In this document: positions 37,101 to 46,353 of the stretch, piece after piece
Position numbering within the stretch: position 1 is the stretch's first letter
How the letters are laid out: every line of letters starts with the position of its first letter
Source: Actinernus sp. WN-2022
Lineage: Eukaryota; Cnidaria; Anthozoa; Actiniaria; Actinernidae
Length of the DNA stretch: 64,000 nt
Direction: 5' to 3'
Assembly (NCBI GenBank): GCA_030867875.1
Contig: JAOWCC010001634.1
Span: forward strand, 35,173,867 to 35,237,866
The notes under the pieces: model-generated
Told to the model about the DNA's origin: nothing
What the model saw: the letters and a program-made list of their open reading frames with translations, nothing else
The model's database searches: none
Made by a program: the position numbers and the translations under genes

Positions 37101-40100
37101 TTCAAGTTGCACGGAAAGTTGATTTGGTTTCTAATTTCTTCAACTAATTTCTAGCAGTTGTACAAAAAAATTATGTGTAACGTGGGTCGTGCAACTTGTA
37201 CCGAGACATTTAAACATTCCAACCAATCACGTTTTGAATATTACGTGTAACATGAATCGTGCAACTTGTACCGAGACATTTAAACATTCCAACCAATCAT
37301 GTGTTGAATATTACGTGTAACACGAGTCGTGTAACTTGTCGCGCGAGATTTGAAACATTCCAACCAATCATGTTTTGAACTGATTACGTGTAACACGAGT
37401 CGTGTAACTTGTCGCGCGAGATTTGAAACATTCCAACCAATCATGTTTTGAATTGATTACGTGTTACACGAGTCGTGTAACTTGTCGCGCGAGATTTGAA
37501 ACATTCCAACCAATTATGTTTTGAATATTACGTGTAACACGAGTCGTGTAACTTGTCGCGCGAGATTTGAAACATTCCAACCAATCATGTGTTGAATATT
37601 ACGTGTAACAGTGGGTCGTGTAACTTGTCTCGTGACATGTAAAACATTGCAACCAATCATGTTGTGAATATTACGTGTAACATGAGTCGTGCAACTTGTC
37701 TCGCGACACTTAAATCATTCCAATGCAACCGATTATGTTTTGAATACATCTTAAGTGTAACATGCTTGCGTGCAACTTGCAACATTTTATTGCGAGACAA
37801 GTTTCACGAAAAATATATACCGTATAACTGAGCCTTTTCACAGAAGGATTTCATTTGAAAATGTTCAAAGGAAAAGGGCATTAAAACAGCTCAGAAATCA
37901 AATACATACTCCAGTTTGTCTCTTGATATTACGACTTGTGCAAACTTTCCAAAACCTGTCGTCACGCCATATGCCACTGGGGAGAAAACCAAAACATAAT
38001 CATGGGAATTTGCCCTTACAATATAAAGTGAAATTCTAGCTCTGCTGTATGTACTTAAAATCTATCACGGTTTCTGGAAAACTATCCACCTACCCCTCCC
38101 TCGTAATTAATGATTAATCATTACATTTAGAGTGAAACATTTCACAGAAATAGTGGTTGATCCGATTGTTTACAAGGTTAGAAACTGCCGAGCATGTTTT
38201 ATTGACAAATACAGGCACTGTACATATAATGAATACTACCGAAGGCCAACTGCAGTCAAAGAAATGTTGAGTTCATCGTATAGTCAGCAAGCTAAAAGTG
38301 CCTGTATTTGTCGATATAAAACAGTATTCTAACTAAGCGCACAGCGTGCTGTGGTCACCAATAAAGCACTGCCATTAGCCAATCACCAGCTGCGGTCACC
38401 AATAAAGCACTGCCATTAGCCAATCACCAGCTGTGGTCACCAATAAAGCACTGCCATTAGCCAATCACCAGCTTCGATGTGCACTGTGCACGAAGTTGGA
38501 ATATTAAATAGAAATGGTTTACCTTTGTTTTCTTTCACAATATCATCAAGAAGTATCCTCGCTTTGTTGATTCTCATTTCAGATTCCTCTGTTAGCTATT
38601 CAGGAACAAAAACGGTATAAACAGTGCTGCTGAATCGGTACTCAGTACATTTATACATTAAAACAGTGTAAAACGGGCGCTCTCATTGGTCGATAGCAAT
38701 GATGGTTTATTACTCGGGCTGCCTGTGGCTGGCACGAGTCTAAATCTGCAGGCCGTTTTTTTGTTCGGTGCAACAATTTCTGCGCATGCGTTAAATTATG
38801 CATTAATTGTTGGCGCTCATAGATTTCTCTCCAGTCCAGTCGCCAGATTCTGCGGACGCTATTCTGAACTCCTGAACTTTGAGGTACGTTTCGTGGGTTT
38901 TATGCCACATTTCATTTTACTCTCGGTCATTATACATACCAGCGCAAACACCGTGATCGGTAGGCCAACACTAAAATAGTTTTGATCGTGTTTTTGGCTG
39001 GTTTACCGATCTCGTATCGAGACCTGTGTACGTTAACTATACAGGTATACTGAATAGCTGACTTATAGCGAAATATAGCGATTTACTAGCAAATATATAT
39101 ACTGTGGTTGAGCAGTTATGGGTTACTCTCCTCTGTCGAAGTCTGAAGACATCTGAACTCCTGAACTGTGAGAGCAACACTGTCACTCGCCAACACGAAG
39201 CCAGAAATTATACACACTCAGCACTGTCAGATTTATGAGCCAAGCAATATTCAACTCTCAAGGTAAACTTAAACAAGAATCCTCTCACGGCCGAGGTTTT
39301 GGTTCGAGAAATTAAAGGCTTCCAACAGTTCCCTTTATAGTTCTGTAATATAATGACTGAAGTTTTGGGAATAAGGGTAAAGCTTTTAATTAGAGATAAC
39401 CAACAGGCATTTCAGTTAATAATCTTTAATCCAACAGAATACCAATATGGACGGCGAAATGGACTCGTCGAGAACAGCAGCTGAAGTTACAAAGAGGCAC
39501 ACAAATTGACCACGAATTCAATTAACATGACTTCCAGCGGTTTTAGAGAGAGAACAGACGCCGCGGAGAAAGAGGCGAACTTGATAAAGAGCCGCAGGGT
39601 AGAAAGAACAGTAGAGAAATATAGTGATAGCTCCATCACAGGATGGACAGGATACAACTTATAATTTGGGACAAATATAAACATACATTTGAGACAATCA
39701 TCTATTTGTACTCGGAACCTGCAGTACAACAGAACAGCAGACTAAATTGCAAACGTGTGTTACATGAATAAGTAGTGTTTACAGTAAAAGGTCAACTACT
39801 TTAATTTACATACGAGAAAAACAAAAATATTAAATTACATATATATACTAGGGGAGCAGAGAATGAAAGTCACCGTGCTACCGGCCACTCCTAAAGACTG
39901 CTAATATTCATCTAATAATTATTCTCATTGGTTATTACTAAGAGGATTTCAAATGAAAGTGTATTTCATCTTCAATCTCAATGGGAACACAGGGCACCAT
40001 CAGAAATCTTTTAGAGCCTCATCATTGTGGAATTCATTACCAGTTGATGTTAAAGATGTATCCTCTTTGAATATGTTCAAGTCCAAATACTTTTAATATT

Positions 40101-43100
40101 TTATTGCAACAGAAGTTAATTGACCATTTTAAAGTTTAGCTTTTTGTAATTCACTTATCTTAATCTCTGTCTCTAGTCAATATATATGTACTCGTTCAAT
40201 TTCTAGATTATATTAGATCGATTTAGCTATATGTTATTAGTTAGTAATTGTGGTTCTGATTTCAATTGTATATAATGCACATCTTAGTTTTATCCGTAGC
40301 TTTTATCATATTTGCTACCGATATGTAAAGTTATATTTTATACTTAAATTAGTAGTTGAGGGCCACAAGTTTGTAAGCTTTGCTTTTGGGTGTTACCCTC
40401 TTTAAATAAAGAATATTATTATAAATCCGAAGAAGGGTAGTCCAAAATAAAAATCCTGGAACGCAAAAAATCAAAGAAAATAACCTGCCCTGCACAACCA
40501 AGGGACCAAAAAATGTGCATCTTGAGGAAGTCCTACCTCCCCCATCCACATTTCTAATGGTGCTTCCCTTGGACACTGAAAACAATTTCTTTATGGGAGT
40601 ACCCCTTCCTCCATAAAGGTGGGACATACTAGGGGACAAAAACGTCTCCTGGTGTGTGCTCACCTTAAAAGAGTGTCTGGCTGCATTGATGTATATATAG
40701 TGGCCCGAGTGAAAGCCCAGATGGGCGTTTCTTCACGAAATCATTTTGTATCCTATTTTCGCTAATTAACAAACAAGTACTGTTTTGCCGTGGTCTGCCT
40801 TCTTTGATGGAGCCGGGGTGGATCAAGTGGTGTTCGATTACCGATCACGGCGTCATATGTGAGTTGAGTTTGTTGGGGGTTCTCCGGTTTTCCTCCCTCC
40901 ACAAAAACCAACATGCTAAATTCCAATTCAATCTGTGGCTTAGCCGGGCCGGGACTTTGATCAGCTCTTATAACCGGTTGTTTCAGGTCCCGTTAAGATT
41001 TAGAGTTTTTTTTATCTTATAGATACACAGCTGACGAGATAAGACAAACAGCTATGGCACTCCACTACGTCTCGTAGTGTACTGTACTTCTTTGTCCTCG
41101 TAACATCATCTGTGCATCTATAATAGGTCAGACGCATTACCAATCGACATGTAGCGGTATTTTACCCATCCGTGAGCGTGAATGGTGATGATCATTTTTC
41201 AGGTAATGTCAAACAATCATAAAAACTTATCGGAGGGAAGCACTAATAACATACTGGAGAGTGTGTATTAAAATGCCCAACTGGGCAAAGTTGTGTATAG
41301 CTATTTTAGATAACGACAAAAGTTATCAGCTAACAAAGTTCGACAATTTACACAAACGTCTGTAAATTTTCGAACAGCTCGTAACTTTGTAAAGAAAAAG
41401 GATAGTCCCATAAAATTTGGCCGGAATCTTGCTTATTTTGGTGTGCTCTTTCAAGCCATTTATATTAGCTTTTGCATTTGTCGAGTCGTCAAATACCTGC
41501 AACATAAAACTACTATCCATTGATTAACTCTTTTATTACACTGACCTTGCTTTTAGGTGTCACTCATCTAGTGTTTTCTAAGGATCTTCTTAGGGACCGT
41601 CGACATATGTTTAGTGCCCCGCTTAACGTTTACTGGCCGTTTTTTTTTTTTGAGATTGGAGTCATGGCTTCTGAAGATGAAACAACTGTTTGGACTGCAG
41701 ATGTTTCCATAGACCAGGTAACAAGGAAACAATTGATCGATATATGTCCTAAAGCTTCTTATCGACTAAACGGAGTGCTTTTCGACTGAGCTCTTGGTAC
41801 TTTTTATAGTATTGTAACTGTTGTGTTTGCGTGATTCACTGAATGCCTCATTGTTATTCATAGTTGTACATATGATATGATTGTAATTTCATTATACCTA
41901 GGATCAGTCTGTTAAGGCATGGAACAGGATGGGAAAGAGAGAGTTGACACTGTGATTATCGAGATTGAACATTAATAAAGAGAAATACCAAATTTGTTGA
42001 ACACAATAGTAACTTAAATACAACAAAGGGTGCAGTGGACGTTAAGGGGGAGGGGGTGTGACCTTAACGTCCATTACATCGTCTGCCGTATAGGATGTGT
42101 ACATTAATTACTACATCCTGCCCTAATGTGTTCTCACCTTGATTTTCAGCTTGCCACGTCCAAGGCTAACAAGTTCATCAGTGGACAGCGAATTCCCATC
42201 GAGTGCAATATACTTACAGAGACAATAAAGATGATATTAGATTCAAACTTCAGATTTTTTTTTTTTTATAAGTTCTGTGTTATACTTAAAATGTTATTGA
42301 CAATAATAAAAAGGAATTACAAATGTTAAGTTGTTGTCACAAAAAAGACGATATAGGATTTCTTGATCTATATAGGCAAATAAATATATTGATACCTGAA
42401 AACCAACTCATCATATTGTATTTTTGTCTTCAAAAATAGTTTATGTTTACAATATAAAGAACTACAGAAAGTAAGATGCATTTATCTTCATATACTCGTT
42501 TCGTTTTTGTATTTCTATTTCATATGGATGCCACTGATTTTACTTACTTTGTCCTCTGTGTCACTGTCATTCCAATTTGTTTTGCATCCACTTTTGCACA
42601 AATAAAGGAAAACATTGAATACAAGAGTACAGAGGAGTGATGTTAATGACTTAACAGCCATGGGAAAAACAGTATATATATTTATCACACTCATTAATAA
42701 TTCATTAAGGAAAAACAAAGGAAATCAGTGTGTGGTAATTGATCTGTAAATCTGATATAGATTTCGTCCTGATTATTGCATAAACTTTTGCTTTGATTTT
42801 CTTGGCCAAAATAACTGAAAAACACAACTCTATACATCTAGACATTTGTTAAGCCATATAGAGAATTTGTGTCCCTGCTTTATCGGATTTATGAATTCTC
42901 GCATCCAGCTCAAGTTTGTAAATCTGATAAAGCACGTAATTGCACAGGGTTCTCAGTATTTATTTGGTCAGGCAACCAATAATTAGAAACAAGCAACTAC
43001 ATTTTCACAAAATGAGTCTTGAGCTTTTAAGAAAAGAACAGGTGGCTACTTTCATCCTAAAAGCTGGTGGAAGTCTGCCGATTGTCAGCTAGCTTCTACT

Positions 43101-45838
43101 GAGAACCCTACATAATGGGAAGAAAAGGTTAAGATGAGTTATCAGGAAAATACATATGAACTGAGAAGGGGAATTTGACTATTGGATAGCCTAAACAGCA
43201 GCCCCCTCTTCAGCTCATTTTACCCCAGCTGATTTTCAAGCTAACAATTGGATAGAATGATTAGGACTAGGACAAAATATAAGTTACCAGACTTTTTTCC
43301 CTTAAAAAAATAAAGAAATTAATATACATTAGCACTGTATTTCTCAAATGCTATTATGTTCCACCCATACATTCAAAGCTTTTCAAGACCTTGAGTATGC
43401 ATTGTTTTACACAGAACATGGAGAAACAACTTCTATAATTTTGTTATTTTACAACAAAGGATACATTGTTGTTTCCAGTCCATTGTGGGTAATTGGTGAA
43501 GTATTGTCCACCTTCTCCACTGCAATAAGAAAAACAAATGAAATGATAATTTAAAAGAAGAAGCTGACATCTTCACAGTCTAGAGCACAATGTGGCTATA
43601 AAGAACGAATGCAAATTGCATTGAATTTTAAAATGAAGAAGATTGGGCTCATATTAAGGGCTCATTTGTCTGACAATATGAAATGTGCTCATGACATTCT
43701 GTGCAATTTGGCCTCAGCAAGAACAAATAATAATAATAATTAAATAATAACAGTACTTGTTTATACATGATGTGTTTAACTGCAGCATGAGCTGATGTAG
43801 CTGTGTTTAAACTTAAAGAGAATAAGAATCCCAGTCAATGATCAGGAGACAAATAGACTGGTTATTTACAAACATGGTCGAATGCATGGGGAATCAATTC
43901 TCATGCAGGGTCTCTGTTAACCGCTTGGCCATAAAGGTACGGAATCTGGGCTTGCCAATTAAGTCCCAGCCCTTAAATGGGGTTAAGGTGGCCTAGCCAT
44001 GATTGTTTTCTGGATTTTTTTCACTTTTTAATTACTTCCACTAATTTTCACATTCAAATAAGCATAAAATTTGTTTAAAGCAAAATATCAAAATGTGCAA
44101 AGTTCCATATGGATACGTTATATTGATTTCGCATATGCAATTAATTCAAATATGTGCAATTCACTGATGTAAATGTAAATTCCCCCAACTTACGTTACCA
44201 TAGCAACACCTAACAAATTCATACAGACAATTTATTAGTGATCATTTTGATATATAAACCCTTTCAATGAATGGTTGAAATTAAATTACAGTGACATCAA
44301 TTATTGCAGAAAAGTGAACCAATTGCAAATGTTTAACTCATGATTTCTTGAATAAAAGATGAAAATAAAATTCAGACTTTCCGAGATGCAGCAGAGGTAC
44401 TGAAAACAATGTGTACATTTTCAAACAGGCATTATGAGAAGTATGCAGATGCCAATGTCATTGATTATACATACAATCAGACTTATTAAAATTGTGTACA
44501 ATAAGTCATATAGGTTTTCCATCTTATTTTATTCAGTATACAATAACTTTTAATCTGTACCCTGGATTTCAGTGTAGGTACATTGTACATGTATTAAAGT
44601 AGCTCTTGATCTGCTTGAAATTAAAATATTATTTTCATATTTACAATCTTTGGGTAAAACTCTAGATTTCTTTTGTACTCCACCTTAAATTATCTTTGCC
44701 ATCCTCTATCGAAAAGTTTGAAAAGCATATCAGGACATCCACATGGTATTCTCTCACAGTGTTATTTTTGTAGTTTTAATTGTTTTAAAGAAACTTTATT
44801 GGCAGTGCCCCTTTAATATTACTTATAAGCATTCTAAAATCTAAACATAGGATAACTATTCAGGCAATGACTTCAGTTGTCGACCTGACGGAAACCAGAC
44901 ACAACACCAACCCGATCCTGCACATTCCTGCTTGATGCAAGACCTAAACAAGGAGTATTCAAGCTAAAACACTCAATAGGTGACATTGTTTCTAGAAAAA
45001 ACATCCGAGGCTTGACTCGTTCTAAGATTGATTTTGGATGGAAAATGGTTAGTATTTTCTTTTAATTTGTGGTTAGGTTTCTAGAGGTTTGTATGGAAAA
45101 GTATAGAAAATGAATGTATTAACGAGCCGATTTGTGAGGTACGTATTCTGCAATACTTCGTGTTGAAATAAAGGAATTACAATTGTTATGCTAATTTGCC
45201 AACAAGGGTTTCGGCGTCTCGGAGAGTTTCGGATCTGACCATTCTATACCCCTTTTTAATAGAGAAGTAAGTTTGAAACAAGGGTCTCAGCGTCTCGGCG
45301 AGTCTTGGATTTGACCATTCTCTCGGGGCTCGGATTTTGAAACAAGGGTCTCGGCGTCTCGGATTTGGCCATTCTATACCCAGTTTTCCTTGACAAATTG
45401 CCTTGTTCAGTAACTGGCACGCCAGTTTTTCAACAAGGAGACTTGTCAAGGAAAAACCTGTCAAGGAAAACTTGTCAAGGAAAACTTGCTCGTGTGGACT
45501 ACGCATTTAATAGCCTAAAGAGAGAAATTTACATAACGAATAATTAGTTTAATGTTAAATGTGTTTGTTTCTCTGTCTGTGAACAGATCACGTTAATAAA
45601 ACTTACCCAGAAAGGCGAAATCGTTGTCTTTAAGTACATCCTTTATATTGTCTTTGCTACAGAACAATCCATTGCTTTCTGCTAGCCTCATCTCACAGTT
45701 GTTGAGTCTCGGCGGGAAAGCACATTCTCTGTCATTTTGTCGCTGCAATGCTTCGTCGATTAACCATTCGACAGTTGCCGAGCCATCGCCACACGCAATA
45801 ACAAACCATTCGCCATTCACTTGAACATTCACTCGCAT
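16178..45838 (-). CDS. HAL: Histidine ammonia-lyase (histidase), complete, 24 exons
   Basis: Deaminates L-histidine to trans-urocanate, the first step of histidine catabolism (cytosolic homotetramer in the family). Exons in transcript order: 45607-45838, 43453-43519, 42548-42590, 42138-42212, 38523-38595, 37910-37976, 35390-35427, 35176-35254, 34492-34538, 33628-33770, 33157-33204, 29985-30036, 29456-29551, 28566-28661, 27605-27663, 26016-26096, 24306-24371, 23872-23950, 23280-23330, 23056-23091, 21594-21728, 19584-19692, 17361-17430, 16178-16321. All junctions are GT-AG and phase-compatible, giving 1986 nt (661 aa; human HAL is 657 aa). The N-terminal domain starts [12 protein letters not shown]. 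The MIO triad A255-S256-G257 lies in [11 protein letters not shown]. Other active-site residues by homology: Y166 ([11 protein letters not shown]), H196 (RSHAVG), N310 (LINGTQL), Q395/Y398/R401 (QDAYTLRC), F447 ([11 protein letters not shown]), E532 (QEDHVSMGG). The C-terminus is [15 protein letters not shown] followed by a Ser/Thr/Lys-rich tail ending KMSV. The start ATG has A at -3. Exons 2 and 3 (codons about 78-114) are the least certain; the other 22 match the family directly. Confidence 0.95.
16443..16745. mobile_element. 303-bp MITE in HAL intron 23, 9-bp target duplication
   Basis: The ends read TACCCTGCGAGCAGAGC and GCTCTTCGCAGGGTG, and AAATGGGAT is repeated directly at 16434-16442 and 16746-16754. 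An inner pair (ATTGAGTATGCTCGAGCGTTG against CAACGCTCGAGCATGCTCAA) also folds back. The terminus shares CTGCGAGCAG with the 9.86-kb element. Confidence 0.7.
16980..17235. repeat. Interspersed repeat shared with 44.7 kb
   Basis: TTTGAAAAGCATATCAGGACA, CACATGGTAT, ATTTTTGTAGTTTT and GACAGTGCCCCT occur here in the same order as at 44675-44820. AGTGCCCCT resembles the terminus of the TTAA-flanked MITE family. Confidence 0.55.
18049..18437. mobile_element. MITE with internal microsatellites and 10-bp target duplication
   Basis: CAAGTAAGTCCCTTCTATTCCG on the left is mirrored by CGGAATAGAAGGGACTTG on the right. AGTCAGCGGT is repeated directly at 18039-18048 and 18438-18447. Inside are a CATGGTTCAA tandem run (about 18095-18155), a TTGTATTC/TTGTG run (about 18270-18345) and a nested hairpin (GTCGACACGAATT against AATTCGTGTCG). 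Confidence 0.65.
19150..19392. repeat. Interspersed repeat with GGTGAATA motifs, copy 1
   Basis: ACACTGAGGAGTGAGGTGAAT, TATACCACACTTCAGGTGAATAG, AACTCGCGCGAGGTGATCGCTGC and AGTGATATTCACTGGTGTGG match 57290-57510 closely. It lies in HAL intron 22. Confidence 0.6.
22353..22640. repeat. Interspersed repeat carrying full CRE sites, copy 1
   Basis: GCTCTGATTGGTCGATAGCCAT is followed by GATGCACAGATGACGTCAC twice (about 22400 and 22510) and the inverted GTCATCTGTGCATCTATAAG (about 22602). TGACGTCA is the canonical CREB/ATF site. Relatives lie at 35596-35905, 38665-38990 and 40850-41125. Confidence 0.55.
23513..23800. mobile_element. MITE, TIR TAGGCCCTTTGCAGCTAAC, copy 1
   Basis: The left end is mirrored by GTTAGCTGCAAAGGGCCTA on the right. 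It contains GGTTGTACTGGAGAGCAAAA and CATGGCAACGCCTTTCCCATGGGGA. Copies lie at 32265-32550 (inverted) and at the right window edge. It lies in HAL intron 18. Confidence 0.75.
25878..27460. repeat. Duplicated blocks around HAL exon 16
   Basis: GGCCTTTTATGTTT.TTCAGCCTCTACCTCCAT...TTTTAATTAAGTTAA occurs at about 25883-25970 and again at 27213-27303. A second block (CCCATAACCTCCAT..., GATAATCCCC, GATGCGTGTTAGTCAAT, AGAGATAACAGACTCCTC) occurs at 27062-27200 and 27307-27452. HAL exon 16 is not duplicated. Confidence 0.6.
26185..26935 (-). pseudogene. LINE 3' end with zinc-binding reverse-transcriptase tail
   Basis: The minus frame from 26935 to 26416 reads [20 protein letters not shown], then a C-x2-C-x8-H-x5-C cluster ([20 protein letters not shown]), which is the C-terminal zinc-binding segment of many LINE ORF2 proteins. 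An A-rich tail on the minus strand follows near 26190. It is 5'-truncated. It has the same orientation as HAL and ends about 90 bp before HAL exon 16. Confidence 0.7.
28001..28185 (+). mobile_element. tRNA-derived SINE, copy 1
   Basis: The head GGCGGCGTGGCCGAGCGGTTA resembles a tRNA-Leu/Ser 5' half with a good A box. The B-box region (GAGTTCTATACCCC) is degenerate, and the tail has GTCGACTGGGATTCTTATTCTG and GCTTATGCTGCAGTTAA. A reversed copy at 43755-43935 shares the whole length, which marks a dispersed SINE rather than a tRNA gene. It lies in HAL intron 14. Confidence 0.65.
28925..29432. mobile_element. Diverged second copy of the 6.5-kb MITE family
   Basis: It shares, in opposite orientation at the ends, the TATTCCCAAATG, GACTTTACCGGTAAA, CGCTCGCCTGC.CAACACAACGCC, GGAGGCATATTTCTA and TATGAATATGCAAAAACATTG blocks of 6509-7086. 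It sits in HAL intron 13, immediately beside exon 13. Confidence 0.55.
30083..30429. mobile_element. MITE, TIR AGAGCGGATTTCGTATGAGT, copy 1
   Basis: The left end AGAGCGGATTTCGTATGAGT is mirrored by ACTCATACGAAATGCGCTCT. The interior includes a Penelope-tail-like CCCTGATGAAAGTTGGCCATG. A shorter relative is at 63246-63448. It lies in HAL intron 11, next to exon 12. Confidence 0.65.
30855..31085. mobile_element. MITE, TIR AGGGAGCTTCAGATTCGAGT
   Basis: The left end AGGGAGCTTCAGATTCGAGT, followed by ACGAGTACGA, is mirrored by TCGTACTCGT, then ACTCGAATCTGAAGCTCCCT. The interior adds GTACGAC repeats. A poly-C run abuts the left side. Confidence 0.7.
31240..32690 (+). mobile_element. Penelope-like retroelement with inverted flanks, interrupted by a MITE
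   Basis: Plus-strand coding remnants (about 31637-32090) read [33 protein letters not shown] and, after a frameshift, [14 protein letters not shown] and [19 protein letters not shown]. This is the linker and GIY-YIG endonuclease of Penelope-like elements. About 135 bp at 31262-31395 recur inverted at 32101-32239 (GGATCAAAGGAAATTGCGCC), as the pseudo-LTR pieces of such elements often do. Typical 3' sequence (CTGACGAAGGGCTAGCGCTC) resumes at 32569 after the MITE insertion. The reverse transcriptase is missing. Confidence 0.75.
32265..32550. mobile_element. MITE, TIR TAGGCCCTTTGCAGCTAAC, copy 2, nested in a Penelope element
   Basis: Same ends as the 23.5-kb copy, interior in reverse orientation. 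Penelope-like sequence continues on both sides (CTCAACACTATATCAACCG before, CTCTGACGAAGGGCTAGCG after), so it inserted into that older retroelement. Confidence 0.75.
33339..33475. repeat. About 25-bp minisatellite, five to six units
   Basis: Unit GCAAATCAAGGGTCTCACGC plus ATCGA, with variants (GTATCACGCATCAA). It lies in HAL intron 10, 135 bp from exon 11. Confidence 0.7.
34100..34222. repeat. GGATGGAGTGGTGGT-type minisatellite
   Basis: About six diverged units of 18-24 bp (ATGGAGTGGTGGTGGTGCC). His/Thr-rich and Ser/Pro-rich reading frames here are artefacts of the repeat. It lies in HAL intron 9. Confidence 0.65.
35596..35905. repeat. Interspersed repeat carrying full CRE sites, copy 2
   Basis: Same architecture as the 22.4-kb copy: TGATTGGTCGAGAGCCATG, CACATATGACGTCACG, TAGATGCACATATGACGTCA, then inverted CATC.TTGCATC. 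It lies in HAL intron 6, directly left of the 39-bp array. Confidence 0.55.
36031..36742. repeat. 39-bp tandem array, about 18 units
   Basis: Unit: GAGCCCATTACCCAGAGCGT, then CCATATGTACTATATCTGT. Most units are identical, and divergence is mainly GTG/ATG in ATCTGTG versus ATCTATG. Because 39 is divisible by three and the unit lacks stops in several frames, it gives long spurious frames on both strands (up to 282 codons). The unit's GAGCCCAT.ACC...GAGCGTCCAT core matches the terminus of the 62.6-kb MITE. It lies in HAL intron 6. Confidence 0.9.
37171..37790. repeat. 71-75-bp tandem array, about nine units
   Basis: Each unit carries ATTACGTGTAACA, CGAGTCGTGTAACTTGT, a GCGCGAGA or CGAGACA variant, and CATTCCAACCAATCATG, so each has a CCAAT motif. 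The outer units differ more than the central ones. The array ends about 120 bp before HAL exon 6 on the 3' side of that exon, inside intron 6. Confidence 0.85.
38200..38510. mobile_element. MITE with inner hairpin and a 41-bp triplication
   Basis: TTGACAAATACAGGCAC and GTGCCTGTATTTGTC are inverted, followed by CACAGCGTGCTG. Then three 41-bp units of GGTCACCAATAAAGCACTGC / CATTAGCCAATCACC (38349-38471). The relative at 48057-48335 has the same order but a single unit. It ends about 15 bp before the donor of HAL exon 5, on its intron side. Confidence 0.65.
39980..40425 (+). pseudogene. LINE 3' end (CR1/L2-like) with ATT tail
   Basis: The plus frame reads [20 protein letters not shown], then [11 protein letters not shown] and a stop at about 40096, the standard end of CR1/L2-like ORF2. 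About 330 bp of 3'UTR follow, ending AATAAAGAATATTATTATAA. It lies in HAL intron 4. Confidence 0.65.
43755..43935 (-). mobile_element. tRNA-derived SINE, copy 2
   Basis: The reverse complement of the 28.0-kb SINE: GGCCAAGCGGTTAACAGAGAC at the head, then AACCAGTCTATTTGTCTCC, GGGATTCTTATTCTC and TTTAACTGCAGCATGAGCTG (the last in plus orientation here). The A box is intact. It lies in HAL intron 1. Confidence 0.6.
44640..44822. repeat. Second copy of the 17.1-kb repeat
   Basis: Same block order as 16980-17235, ending GGCAGTGCCCCTTTAA. It lies in HAL intron 1. Confidence 0.55.
45205..45495. repeat. Two adjacent short tandem arrays in HAL intron 1
   Basis: About three units of ACAAGGGTCTCGGCGTCTCG with GATTTGACCATTCT (45205-45380) are followed by four units of CTTGTCAAGGAAAAC (about 45443-45490). 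It lies about 110 bp from HAL exon 1. Confidence 0.7.
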
Positions 45839-46045
45839 ACTGTTGGGTATTTGGGTATATGTTGGGTTAGTCTATACGTATATGTTGGGTCTGATGCAAG
45901 ACTTTTGCCCGTGTTGATTTCAATGACTAGTGGCTTCTAGTGTAACCTGTTCGGCTGTTGTTAATTTGTCTCAGCAGTTAATTTCCGCGTGTTTCGAACG
46001 TTAAACAGGTTCATCGTGTTTGTTGAATGATAGCGCGGGAAAATA

Positions 46046-46055
46046 AACCAATCAG
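46046..46055 (+). promoter_or_regulatory. CCAAT box in the HAL/UROC1 intergenic region
   Basis: AACCAATCAG matches the NF-Y consensus and lies near the middle of the intergenic region, 208 bp from the HAL ATG and 340 bp from the UROC1 ATG. NF-Y sites are common in bidirectional promoters. CCAAT is also frequent in nearby repeats, so this is suggestive only. Confidence 0.35.
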
Positions 46056-46318
46056 ATACTGAGTTTTTGTCACACCCCCAAACACACCTTGTATAACAAA
46101 AAGTAAAAGCCACGGGTGAGTGAAAAATGTATAATTGTACAAGAGGTAAAAAGCATGCAACATTAATACAAATTTAACTTGAGGAACTGGAAACGTAATT
46201 ATAATAAATTTCTGTTATTCTAGTGCAATGGTTTGTAAATTGCAAGATAGGGATGTGAAATAGTAAGAGATATCTAAAATCCTACCCACTCTACCCTACA
46301 GAGGTAAACTACGACTCG

Positions 46319-46324
46319 CACGTG
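46319..46324. promoter_or_regulatory. CACGTG E-box, UROC1-proximal
   Basis: A palindromic CACGTG, the binding motif of bHLH-zip factors (USF, MITF/TFE, MYC families), 71 bp before the UROC1 ATG. A second copy lies 35 bp downstream. The pairing within a 556-bp intergenic region is more suggestive than a lone hexamer; function is inferred. Confidence 0.4.
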
Positions 46325-46353
46325 GAACATGTGACGTATTTGAACGGCTTGCG

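Noticed and set aside
37171..37790. CRISPR-like array
   Set aside because: The units are contiguous diverged tandem copies without unique spacers, inside an animal gene intron.
41520..41789. Plus-strand frame with [21 protein letters not shown]
   Set aside because: No recognisable domain, in a HAL intron, and no splice partners seen. It may be a mobile-element scrap; not supported as a gene.
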